From contig NC_080046.1 in assembly GCF_012489685.1 (NCBI RefSeq), forward strand, positions 188,501 to 252,500: DNA of 64,000 nucleotides, in the 5' to 3' direction. Each line of letters begins with the position of its first letter. The stretch's first letter is position 1. The position numbers and the translations under genes are program-made. Origin of the DNA: Lotus japonicus. Lineage: Eukaryota > Streptophyta > Magnoliopsida > Fabales > Fabaceae. The notes beneath the pieces are model-generated. The model did no database searches. It was not told the DNA's origin and was given only the letters and a program-made list of their open reading frames with translations. Shown here in pieces: positions 20,677 to 30,779 of this stretch.

Positions 20677-21890
20677 TGAAGGTATGAAAAACGGTAGAAA
20701 GGGGGGGGTTTGAATAACGTTTTCAGTACAAAACTACCACCTTAAAGATTTTAACAAATCTTTTCGAGAACTAAGTGCAAAAGATAGAGATAGAAAAGCA
20801 CACAAGGATTTTATCCTGGTTCACTTGATAAATCACTCAAGCTACTCCAGTCCACCCGTTAAGGTGATTTCTTCCTTCTTAGAATGAAGGCAATCCACTA
20901 ATCAGGTAAGAGTTACAACTGCACTTGAAACCTACAAGTGACTAACAATTACACTGACTTAGCTCACACTAAGATTCACTCTCTTAGTCTTCTCTAGGAT
21001 CCGATCAACCTTGATCTCCTAAAGGAAAAATCAAACAACTGTTTGAGGTTGGTGTTTACAAGGGTTTGCTTCTGAATAAGCTGAGTGTAAACTAAAATAA
21101 ATTACAAGATGAAAGAAAGCTTAGAATATTTTGAATGTCTTGCGCGTGTGTTGCTTCTTAGTTTCTTAGCCGCTTCTTTCAATCTTCAGCCTCTATATAT
21201 ACTCCAAGGATTAGGGTTGAGCGTTGCATGGGAAATGCTACCGTTGGAGGGCAGTTCTGGAAAATCCAGCTTCTGCTGTGGCTGAGAACGTTAGGTAGGT
21301 CGTCAGGAAGGTACACTTGCTTTTGTACTTGGATAGCGACTTGACCTTTTAACCTAGGAGACTTCTGATCAGAGGAATGCTTCGTATTGGAACTTGTGAA
21401 GCCGGTTGATCAGAGTCAAAGGGATAGCACAGATCCTCTGACCATTGTATCTTCTGATTCTGAACTCAGAGGGAAGAACATGGCCTTCAGAGTTTCTTGC
21501 TTCTGGACTTCAGAGTTTCCACTATTCAGCTTCTGGATCTTCAGAGTCTTCTACACCATCGGAACATCTGAACCTTCAGTGTTTCTTGGTTGTCAGAACT
21601 TCTGGATCATCAGAGCTTCTAGCGACTGAGTCCTCATCAGAGTTTGTATAGCTTCAGATCTTCTGAAGCTTTTCCACTGTTCATACTGAACATGGTGAAT
21701 GCGAAAGCGTTGCTTGGGTTACCCTTTATACACAGTGCTTCTGATTTGTGTGAAATTGAGTCAGGGTCAGAGCCTGTAAATAGCACACTCAGAAAAACAC
21801 GTTAGAGTACCACAATTGTTCATATCAAAAGGTTAACTTGTAATCATCAAAACATAGAGTTGTACTACTAGATCAAACCTTGATCTTACA
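20677..21890 (-). repeat. 5' LTR of SIRE element B
   Basis: It is about 1214 bp, beginning on the minus strand TGTAAGATCAAG and ending CATACCTTCA. It aligns throughout with the other SIRE LTRs of the window. A TATATATA-type TATA element lies near 21190-21200 (minus). The PBS follows directly. The outer flank CCCTG does not match the flank of element A. Confidence 0.93.
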
Positions 21891-22209
21891 CCCTGAAGGA
21901 TCCTGACTGACTTGCACTTCTTGGTTCTGTGTTTCATTTTTCCCACCCTTGAGAGTAGCTCCATGAGACTTGCATTTTTGAGACTGAAAGGTTTTCTTGG
22001 TCTGCAGAGCTTGTACTTTATATATTTGTCCCTAGTTGACCCTTTTGAGCCTTATGGAGATTTTATTGTTACCTTGTTTATTTGGGCTGAATGGTTGGTT
22101 GGATTCAATGAGGAGTTGTGGTTCTTAACTCTTAATGGAGCTAGTTTATAAAAAATGCAATTGTCTCTTAACCCAAAGAAAAAAATTGACAAAATTCAAA
22201 AGAGAAAAT

Positions 22210-22284
22210 GAACTCCATGGCCCGGATGGAGTTCCAAAAAGAAGTCAAAAAAAAAAAATGAACTCCAGTGCAAAGGTGGAGTTC
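22210..22284 (+). repeat. Two successive hairpins upstream of the LTR of element L
   Basis: GAACTCCATGGCCCGGATGGAGTTC (shown here only as stem GAACTCCAT and its complement) at 22210-22235 and a related stem GAACTCCA/TGGAGTTC at 22260-22284 are separated by an A-rich stretch. Both are perfect short inverted repeats with 7-9 nt loops. A related pair of arms occurs in element D near 32660-32690. Confidence 0.6.
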
Positions 22285-22800
22285 CAAAAAAAAAAGGAAA
22301 AAAGTTATGAAATAACAAGGGGTTAAGAGACTTGTGCGTTAAGTATATATTGCATTAAGCTTCGGTTTTCATGAAGGACCACACTCAAATTTTTTGCACC
22401 CTTAGTCTTCCTAGGGACCACCTACCTTGTGCTTTACCTAGCCAACATTACAACCCTTTTCAAGTCTCATTGAATGCATTGTCAACTTTAGTTGCTCTTG
22501 AGTGAATGATTCTCAGAACCTATGAACTTGCTTGTGTGCTTAGTGCACTAAACAATTGCCTCATGCTAGGATGTTAGCTCTAAATGCTTCTCATAGTGGA
22601 CTCTAATTCTTCATTGTTTAAGAGTTGCACAAAGTTGATTGTTGAATCTTTCTATTGGAACTAACTGCATTTACTTGATCCCCCGGTTTTCTGAAAATGT
22701 ATCTCTCTTTTGGCATGTGTTTTGTGAGTAATTCTTTGTGCTTGAGAGCAAGCTAGTCTTAGTGACACTCGAGGGCGAGCTGTCGTTGAGTATAGTGGTG

Positions 22801-24055
22801 TGATGACCCGGATTTCGTAGTGTTTTTAGGGTCATTTCTTTGTAGGTTTTGAGTCTTTTTTCTTTGTCTCATGTAGTGTTTCTTGCATTTCCATGCATTT
22901 TTATCTTTATTAGTGTTTTTGCATTGCTTTAGTAATTATATGGTTTTATAAGGGTCTTTCTTGTATTTTTATAGAGTTTAGGACTTGCATTTGTTTTCCA
23001 TGGAATTGTGAGGACTATTGTGCTTAAAAACCCTTTGAATTTCTTGATATTTTTCCTTGTCTTGGTCCTTAAGTGCTTCAGCAGGTAACTCATGAAGAGG
23101 GAAGGCCAAAAAGCTTGAAGAATTTATGGAAACATTCAAATGGGGGTTACAAGAAGCCAAAAAGACCATCAGAACGTGTGTTCGAGCGTCAGGCATGGGC
23201 GCTCAAGCGCTAGCCTTCCAGTAGCAAGGAAGTTGGCTTCTGCCTTATGGGCGCTCAAGCGCCCCAGGGCAGCGCTTGAGCGCCCCAGCTCGATTTTTTT
23301 TGCCTATAAATAGGATTCTAGTCATTTTCTTTTGTATCTTTTCATACTTTGTAAAATTCAGAGGTAGAGGATCATCTAGGAGAGTGAGAGAAGGCTTCCA
23401 AGCTTGTAATTCAGGTTCATCTTGCCATGCTTGGCTAATCTCTCTTCTTATGCTTTGGTTTTCATGAAAGACTTTTCATGTTTAAGTTATAATCTTAAAT
23501 TTTTTCCCACATGATCTTCTTCTTTTATTGAATCTCATTTTCTGAATATCAATCTAAGCTTGTATGCATGCTTGCTTTATGCTTTTCTATAACTAGAGCG
23601 GAAGTTTGTTATAGATTAGGGAACCGATTTGGGATTACCCATTCTATCTTGGCTACTAGGAATAGAGGAACGGTTGGGGTTTGTTGGCCTGAATTTGCAT
23701 GATCTAAAACCTCATATAAACGACTAAGTACACAAGGAATTGGACTTAGCTTTTAGTATGGGAGAATTGCTTATGTGAGGAATCAATAAGTGAGTTACTA
23801 GGCTATAGCATCAAGGAGAGATTCATGAGTTCATGTGCTTAGAATGATGTGCATAAATTGACTAGTTGAACAAGAACCCAAAGCATGTTCTTTTATGAGT
23901 TTATGTTTACTTTTCCTTATTACTACTTCGATATATCTCTAGTTCAATAAAACAAACCTTCATACTCAAGGCTTAAACCGAATCTATTCACTCACAATCC
24001 CTGTGGTTCGATATTTAAAACCGGATGGATTCGTACACTTGCGGATTTACCAACA
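22801..24055 (+). repeat. 3' LTR of Athila-like element L
   Basis: It starts TGATGACCCGGATTTC and ends ATTTACCAACA, about 1255 bp. It is homologous in reverse orientation to the LTRs of element D (30780-32132 and 36075-37108). A TATA box (TATAAATA, 23305-23312) is preceded by a GC-rich palindromic array. Confidence 0.85.
23197..23286 (+). repeat. GC-rich palindromic array before the LTR TATA box of L
   Basis: GGGCGCTCAAGCGC appears at 23197-23210, GGGCGCTCAAGCGCCCC at 23249-23265 and the inverse GCGCTTGAGCGCCCC at 23272-23286. The array ends about 20 bp before TATAAATA. Elements D and I have arrays of other palindromes at the same place. Confidence 0.75.
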
Positions 24056-24102
24056 GTTATCAGCTACTGATTTTGTTATTTTTTTATTCCTTCACAATGT
24101 AG

Positions 24103-25125
24103 AAAATGTCTGAAAAGAATGCCTTAAATTGACAAAAACGAACTATACCGCACACGCTTGGCACAAAGACCATTGCAAGGAAGAGGCATGAGATGGTAAA
24201 ATCACTAAACCCTTGCCAGGTTTTTTTTTCTCCTATGTTGTTTCTCTCCTCTGAATGTTCTCGGCCTATGTCATTGATATTCCTGTTTGAAATCAGTTAG
24301 TTTTTTGCTATGCAAGCTGGTAGATGCGGATTCAAAGATTGCAGTTTCTTTTGCTTCTGTATGGTTTTTTCTTGTGGTGTATTTGGCCCAGGCAAGTGTC
24401 GTTCCATGTGTATTTTTAATGCTGATTTGTTCTTCATCAAGCTTGTTTTTCCTGTGGTTGCTGGTACCTGGTTGTGCTGAAATTTATGTGCTTCAAAATT
24501 GTTTTGAAGATGTTGCTGCTGCTGTTAGGATTAGAACTTTTATTTTCTCCTATTTCCTTATTCTAGAGTTGTTGTTGTTTTTAACTTGTGGTTGTATTAA
24601 CTCTTATTTTTATGATATGATAATTTTTTTAGGAAATCGAAACCGGCCGATCGTATAGTAGAGCGGAAATGTACTCCATTTCACACAAGAAAAGTGATGG
24701 CTCTTTTGTAAATGAAGAAGCAAAACAAAAGAGTGTGAGTTTAGTTACAAGTTTCTATTTCCTTTGAAAATTTTATAACTATCAAATATGCTTTGTATGT
24801 TTGATGGCATGCACATGTTTAATTTTTTGTGTAGGATTTATTGGAGAAGGAACTTGAAAAGAATTGTTCTGAAGAGGTTGTCTATGTTAAAGTTTTTGGG
24901 AAAGATCGCCCACGATACGTGAGAGGCATGGGCTTTGGTGTTTGTCCATCTCAAGTGTTGGAATCTGCTAGCAGCTCTAGTAGCTCGCAATTTGCTGGCA
25001 TCACATTGGCTGAATGGAATGCCATGAAATCAGAGTTGCAGGAGAGCAATGCGAAATTTCAAGCTTTAGAGGAACGAATTAATTTTTTCATTCAACAGTT
25101 TGGAGGTCAAGGGCCTCCTAACTAG
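24103..25125 (+). pseudogene. C-terminal exons of an En/Spm-family transposase protein
   Basis: Exon one (about 24103-24219) reads PHTLGTKTIARKRHEM after an in-frame stop, so it is damaged. A GT...AG intron leads to exon two (about 24633-24734), which contains RAEMYSISHKKSDGSFVNEE. A second intron leads to exon three (about 24835-25125), which contains VFGKDRPRYVRGMGFG, a Ser-rich linker and a short coiled coil before the stop. This series matches the Ptta/En/Spm plant transposase family. The exon limits are inferred from GT/AG sites and homologous reading frames. The N-terminal exons are missing. Confidence 0.75.
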
Positions 25126-25954
25126 GTATTGAAGCTTTAGATTTCAAGTGTGTTCATCTTGTTTCAATGTTTCCCCTGCTCTTCTCTGTTTTCTATTTCT
25201 CTTTCACTCTTATCTTTGTGACTGGACACTGGAAAAGTTGATCAATTTATGGTGATAATGCTAATGTGACTTTGGATTGAGTACTGTACAAGTCCAATTT
25301 ATAAGTAAAAATTTCCAAGATTGTTGAAGTGATTGAGTATTGTTGATTTGAACTAGTAGTAATCTTTTTCTTTTCTTGGTTTTTACAGGTCAATTTGCCA
25401 TGACTGAACCCTCCAAAGGACTTCCTACTTCTATTTTGTTATATTTAGTTGATTGATTGCCTTAGCTGGTAGTTTCTAGTTCTTGTGTAATGTGATTGAT
25501 TGCTTTATCAGAATTGTGTTAGCTAAATATGATGTTAGCAAGTGTGCATAGCATGGATAGTGTAGGTGCTGGTGCTTACTTTCCATTGTATTGTCAGGAA
25601 AATATTTTGTAATTGATTGAACACACTAGCCTATTGCCAAAGTGGCTATTGGTTGATTTCTTTGCTACTGTTTATAAAGAGTATAAGCTTCGTATTATTT
25701 AAAGAGATCGTTTTATAAAGATTATAAGTTTCATTTTATTTAAAGAGATCATTTTATAAAGATTATAAGTTTCATTTTATTTATTGATTGAATATATAAT
25801 TTGACTTTTAAAAAAATTTGAAAAACTATTTTCCGCAATTTAATGTAATTAAATAGAAAATATTTTAAAACTTCTTGTAGCAAAAAGAAACTCACTGTAG
25901 AAGCGTGTGTGGTATAGTTTCATACTATTTAAACAGAGGCAGAATGAATTACAG
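25126..25954 (+). other. 3' flank of the CACTA transposase gene, no gene seen
   Basis: This is AT-rich sequence following the transposase stop. It contains a short near-duplicate (GATTATAAGTTTCATTTTAT, about 25718-25737 and 25758-25777). No coding region is recognised. Confidence 0.5.
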
Positions 25955-26065
25955 ATTATGCGGCGCTTTTAACCGCCACTATATACTGCGGCGGTTATTG
26001 GATATAAGCGTCGCAGAACGGCCCCCGACGCTCGTAACTGCGGCGCTCAAGGAAACGCCACATTA
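25955..26065. repeat. CACTA subterminal repeat block
   Basis: GCGGCGCTTT, AACCGCC, GCGGCGGTT, GCGTCGC and GCGGCGCTC occur in both orientations within about 100 bp. Arrays of this type are the transposase-binding subterminal regions of plant CACTA elements. The block is interrupted at 26065 by element C. Confidence 0.6.
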
Positions 26066-28548
26066 TGTAAGACTCTAACCTTACTTAAGTATTACTTAAG
26101 CGATTTATTGAATAAAAGTGAAGTTTCTAGTGAAGTTTGATTTTATGGCTAATCTGTCTGTGACCTTGTGTGAATTTTTGAGAGGTCTTAACGACCTTAG
26201 CTGGAGAAGCCTCCTTCATGAGAGTTGTATCTCTCTGAGTTAGCTAAATTCTCTCGTTGGTTTCAGGTCATTCTGATCTCTGTAGCTCGAGATATTCATG
26301 TTTTAGTGACGGAAGGTCAGGCTGTACTGTACTAGCGATTTTGCTAGAAGGATTTTTCTTAATTCCGAATTTATTTTTAAATTCAGGGGAAAGGGGTTTT
26401 GCCTTGATTTATTTTTATTCTCTTAATCAGTATTAGGAGGGTAATTAGTTGGGTTGGGCTTGGATCATTAAAAAGAAAAAGAAAAAAAAACCCTAGCCCA
26501 AGGTTGTGTGTGTGCCGCCGGCTACACTAAAGGTGGGAAATCCTTATTTTTCCCATTTTGCAATCAGAAGTAGAAACCCCATGCTATTCACGTAACACAC
26601 AGAAAAGAGAAAAAGTGAGAATGAGCGCGAGATCGAGAGCAGTGACAGATCCAGAAATTTAATGTTGTGAGGGCAATATATACATATAAATTCATATAAA
26701 AAAATTTAATTATACTATTACAAATGAGTGCATTTTTTACCAAAAAAAATGACACAAGTGAGACATTTTTTACCAAAGAAGTCATAAAAAACCACATACT
26801 TTTACCACTCAAGTGAGGACATTTAGCAATGTGGAATACAAGTGAGGGCATTTAGTAATGTAGTACACAAGTGAGGGCATTTTTTACCAAAAGAGTCATA
26901 AAAAACCACATACTTTTAGTACTCGGTTGGGAGAGAGCAAGGAGAGGATCTGGACAGCAGCTCTTGATCATCTTTTCATCTCAAAACTTTTGTTTTTCAT
27001 CACCAAACTAGCAAGGTAAGGGCTGGTCTTGGAAAAGGGTAGTTGCTTAGGGTTTTTACCATGAAATCCATGAGAAAGTTGTGATATTGCATGTTTGTGT
27101 ATGTGATATGTGTAAGTGTTTGTTGCTGCACCTTTATGCTTGAAAACCATGATTGTTAAGGATTCATGACTTAGAGTTTTAATCAGGTTGAATCAAAATA
27201 GGAACCCTAGACTTGATCATTCATAAAGAAATTTGAGGCCGAAGGAACGCTGTCAGATTTCTGTGCTGGACAGCGAACTTCGAAGTCCAATATCACCCAG
27301 TTCTAGCGTTCAAATGAAAATTCAGTGAACTAAGAAATTGTAGTATTTTTAATCAGCTTTCCAGACGTATAAAGAACGTAATTTTTGGTTTAGTAATGAG
27401 TTCCGGAGAACGTTTTTAGTAACTGATGTACCTGCTGTTTTTCCTGCACTGGACAGAAAACGTCGTGGTCCAATATCACCTAGCTCTGATTTTCAAACGA
27501 AAGAGTGGTGAACTATAAAGTTGTATGATTTTAAATTGTCTTTCCAGATATGTGTAACACGTAAACTTTGGTTGTGAAATGAGTTCTGTAGAACATTTTT
27601 AGTGACTGTGATTTCTGCTGTTTTTTTAGAAAACGACCGTGACCTTTAAATTCAGAAAAACTTGTATCCATCTACTATTTAGTTGGTTGTCCTTTTGAAT
27701 TCTGAACATCTTGCTCAATGGTACTGTTTGATGCTTTGCTTGGTTAATTTGACATGGTTTATGTGTTTGAAAAGCATGTGAATATGATTATGAATATCTA
27801 TGTTATATGAATATTGCCTGACTGAGGAATCATGGGTCGCTCATCTAGCTGTAATTCCCATTGGTGTTGTGAATATCTATTGTCGTTATGTTGTTTTATT
27901 CGACGTGAAAGTTTGTTAAGACTTTAGGATTGACTTTAGAGCCTAAAACAAAGAGAAATGTGAATTAATCGCTTGCAAGTAAACGAGAAATAATGGAACA
28001 TAGGTCTAGGTGAGACTATGTACCATGAGAACGATGGTGCCGTTAGTGACAAACGGTAGCTTGCACGCGAGGGAGATTTGTGGATCAGTGGATCCTCGTG
28101 AATTGGTTGACTGCAGTCACCATTCTTGGGAGCTGATACTCCGTGACGAGCCACTACCGGATGATGACTACACTTCTGACGAAGAGGAAGAAGATAAAGA
28201 GGAAGAGGCCAAGGAAGAGGGTTGGGTTGAGAGACATCAATTTTCTCTTTGGGTGGAGAGTACCGAGTTCAGGAAGCATTGAACAATTATTTTGTTTTCA
28301 TTTGGATAAATAAAGTTGATGTAATTTACTTTGGTTTTAGACATATGTTTCATGCTTATTTTATTTAATTCAAAAGTTTTGAGATGATGTTTACTTCCGC
28401 GAGATTTGTAAAGGTTAATCTTTCAAGAGTTTCGCAAATAATGAACCTTTGTCATTAATCAAAGATTAATAATTGAATCGACGAAAATTCTTTACGAAAA
28501 TTTGATTATTCGGTTACTGAGTGACCCTCGAGAAATCGGGGCGTTACA
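26066..28548 (+). repeat. 5' LTR of chromovirus C
   Basis: It is about 2.48 kb and homologous to 37438-39974 with few substitutions. Two structural differences stand out. It has a foreign insert at about 26641-26922, and it lacks about 300 bp present in the other copy at 39230-39540. The Glu/Lys-rich frame near 28160-28280 is LTR sequence, also present in the 3' LTR with a stop, and is not called a gene. Confidence 0.92.
26641..26922. repeat. Insertion of about 280 bp within the 5' LTR of C
   Basis: The sequence is absent from the 3' LTR, where the flanks are joined by a GA-rich stretch of about 55 bp. It is AT-rich and contains two near-identical copies of GAGTCATAAAAAACCACATA-type units with AAGTGAGGGCATTT words between. 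No clear terminal inverted repeats or TSD are seen, so its class is unknown. Confidence 0.6.
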
Positions 28549-28551
28549 TTG

Positions 28552-28563
28552 TGGTATCAGAGC
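28552..28563 (+). other. Primer-binding site of chromovirus C
   Basis: TGGTATCAGAGC lies 3 nt after the 5' LTR and is complementary to the 3' end of initiator tRNA-Met. Confidence 0.9.
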
Positions 28564-28763
28564 TCCGGTTGAGAAACCAGAGTACTAAGGGTTTTGGGCT
28601 TACGAGTATCCGAACTCGTTGTGTTTTGTTTTTGATAAAGGTTCTTTCAAAGCTTCGCGGTGAGATTTGGGTAGACTTGATTGCTAAGATGTTTGTTTGA
28701 CTGTGAGATTGTCTGTGATTAGTATCATTGTCGTGATACTTGAGATTAAGTGTTTGACTTTAT

Positions 28764-28960
28764 GTCAAGATATTTTGAGGAAGTTGATCTTGGATGAGGG
28801 TCATAAGAGTAGATTGAATATTCATCCGGAAATGACGAAGATGTATCAAGACTTAAAACTTCATTTCTTGTGGCCTGGGATGAAAAAACGAGTAGTCAAG
28901 TATGTATCAACGTGTTTGACGTGTCAAAAGGCGAAGGTAGAAGCTAAGGATGAATCTTAG
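28764..28960 (+). pseudogene. Integrase zinc-binding fragment of chromovirus C
   Basis: The frame ILDEGHKSRLNIHPEMTKM continues to CLTCQKAK, giving the H-x6-H and C-x2-C spacing of the gypsy integrase HHCC finger. Gag, protease and RT that should precede it are missing, and the catalytic integrase core that should follow is not in frame. It is a deletion relic in the position of the former pol. Confidence 0.75.
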
Positions 28961-30188
28961 TGGAATGACATATGAATTCCAGAGATGAGAAGTCAAGGGT
29001 ACATAATTTTGAGGTTGAAGTATTGGAAATTGAATCGATTGGATAGGACCTCAATTTATGTGACTACTGAATGATAGGGACTCATTGACCTTTCCAGTGG
29101 TTTTTTTCTAAATTTTCATCTTCGACATATTAAGCCTAATCGACTTAATATTGAAGGGGGGTGATATTCAGAATTATAGCTGGTGATGGACCATGATAGA
29201 AAGGTTGATAGGAATTGATAGATGTTGGTCAAATCTGAGAGATGAGTTTTGTTAGGTATTTGATCCCTTTGTGAAGTTGTCGTGGTGCTAAGAAATGAAT
29301 ATTCATCTAAAAAGTGTTGAAGAATTAGAGGACATTATTGGTGCAAACTCGGTGAAGGACTTAAAGTTTGTTAGAATTGGATTGAGAGATTAAGAAGTTG
29401 ATTGGTGTGATAGTGATCAAGTTAGAGAAAGAAAGTTTTTGCATACGTTGAATACATGAGAGTGCTGATATGGATTTCAGAGAAATGTGCTAGGATTACT
29501 AAGTGAGATTTACTAAGCTGGATTAAAACCGTAGGGGTTAAGATTGTCCTTGAGAGTTTAGAGTCAAATAAGATATTTAATGGTTTTAGTTGTGACGATA
29601 GCAGTTGAACCTTTGAAGATTAAAATCTAGGGAGCGAAAGTTGGGTTAAGTCCCTTGAGGCACAGTATATGGTTTGATCTTGAAGGGAATGAATTCTGAG
29701 TTATGCAGAGATTTCAGACATAAAAATAAGCTATAATTTGACTTGTGGATAAGTGAAAGATTTCTTTAAGGTATGAATGAGGATAGTTCCGAAACAAGAG
29801 ATGACGTATAGATTGTTAGGTATTGAGATGATGATTAGCTTATAAACGGTTGATCAATTGGACTTGGATTTGGCGCCTAGTGCCATAATACGAGCGTGAT
29901 ATCTAGGTCTATCTGAAGATGATTGCTAGATATCTTGGGGTTGTCACTTACCAAAGATTGAGATTGGAATGGACGCTCCAAGTGGGACACGCCTGACCAC
30001 ATTGAGACTTTGTGTCAGACTTGGTAAAATAAATAATATTTGGTATTATTTCATTTTGTGAATGGTTTGTGATTTATGTGTGTGATGTGATTTGGTGTGC
30101 CGAAGGCTCATTGTTGAGTCATAAAGGCGGGGGAGAACATTGACCGAGTCAATGTCTTCCTTACGTTTTTGTGGTGTTTTGTGTGATT
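28961..30188 (+). other. Degenerate internal sequence of chromovirus C
   Basis: No intact frame is seen. A stretch near 29080-29220 resembles the 3' internal end at 37109-37235, including a purine-rich GAAGGGGGGTGATATT, suggesting an internal duplication or an older chromovirus fragment. The rest has stops in all frames. Confidence 0.45.
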
Positions 30189-30774
30189 GTGTTACACTCC
30201 CGATTTTTCCTCACTTAGCAAAGGTGGTGGATGGAACCATGAGCTAAGAAAGGATGGCGGATGGAGCCAGTGAACGGAGTACGTCGATCGAGATGGTGGA
30301 TGGAACCGTCAAGGTCGATGAGATGATGGATGGAACCATCGGTGAACAGGAATGGTGGATGGAACCATTGGTCAGACCGAGATGGTGGATGGAACCATCA
30401 GGAAAACGGGATTGGTGGATAGAACCGACGATCGTAAATGGTGGATGGAACCATAGATCAGACAAACCAGATGGTGGATGGAACCGTCGAATGGACTAGG
30501 TGGTGGATGGAACTACCGAACGAGTGAATTGGTGGATGGAACCTTTGAGCTCGGTGTCCGGAAAGATTGTTTTCCCGTGTCTGAGCTGTTGATGTTGCAT
30601 TTGGATCACCTGGACGGGACGCCGACCAGCGTGTACCGGCTTGAGCATAACACCTGTTTGACTTAAACTTTTGTTGTTTTGTGTGACTGCAGTGAGGCAG
30701 TTTGGGTCGTTTTCTAACGGAAGAGTTCCATAGGGTTCTACGACGAATGTCTAGGTATAGACAGTGAAATGAGA
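30189..30774 (+). repeat. Chromovirus-type LTR fragment with minisatellite
   Basis: It starts TGTTACACTCCCGATTTTTCC, a Tekay-like LTR terminus, and carries a tandem repeat described separately. It runs to the insertion site of element D. No partner LTR is visible, so this is a tentative call. Confidence 0.35.
30222..30545 (+). repeat. Eleven copies of a ~30-bp minisatellite
   Basis: The core TGGTGGATGGAACC recurs about every 26-42 bp, with variable spacers between cores. The most regular units are 29-30 bp. It produces Trp-Trp-Met-Glu-Pro repeats in one frame, but no gene context supports translation. Confidence 0.85.
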
Positions 30775-30779
30775 GTGAC

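Larger units (their letters stand above)
12491..21890 (-). mobile_element. SIRE-type Ty1/copia retrotransposon B (5' part)
   Basis: On the minus strand the order is 5' LTR (20677-21890), PBS, intact gag, intact pol and the third ORF with a frameshift, which then runs into the gap. The end of the third ORF, the antisense ORF and the 3' LTR are missing. The flanking 5 bp on the LTR side are CCCTG (21891-21895). B is inserted in the 3' internal region of the Athila-like element L. It is the best-preserved minus-strand SIRE copy in the window. Confidence 0.92.
21891..24055 (+). mobile_element. 3' fragment of Athila-like element L (internal end plus LTR)
   Basis: The region is similar, in opposite orientation, to element D (about 32133-33000 and its LTR). 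It holds about 0.9 kb of 3' noncoding internal sequence and a complete 3' LTR (22801-24055). The gag/pol part is absent. The left side is cut by SIRE element B and the rest of L is not found beyond the A/B block. The first bases after the LTR are GTTAT, which would be the TSD, but the left copy is not in the window. Confidence 0.8.
24056..26065 (+). mobile_element. En/Spm (CACTA) DNA transposon remnant
   Basis: The remnant is recognised by three exons of a plant En/Spm-associated transposase and by a terminal block of GCGGCG-rich inverted motifs. Its left part is cut by element L and its right part by chromovirus C. A short continuation (about 39975-39994, with GCGGCGG) appears on the other side of C. 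The CACTA terminal motif itself is not seen. Confidence 0.65.

Noticed and set aside
28010..28282. Acidic 90-codon frame in the chromovirus LTR
   Set aside because: The same LTR sequence in the 3' copy has a stop and a rearrangement, so it is not conserved.
30244..30499. Frame with WWMEP repeats as a possible peptide gene
   Set aside because: It only reflects the minisatellite, and no promoter or conserved start is visible.
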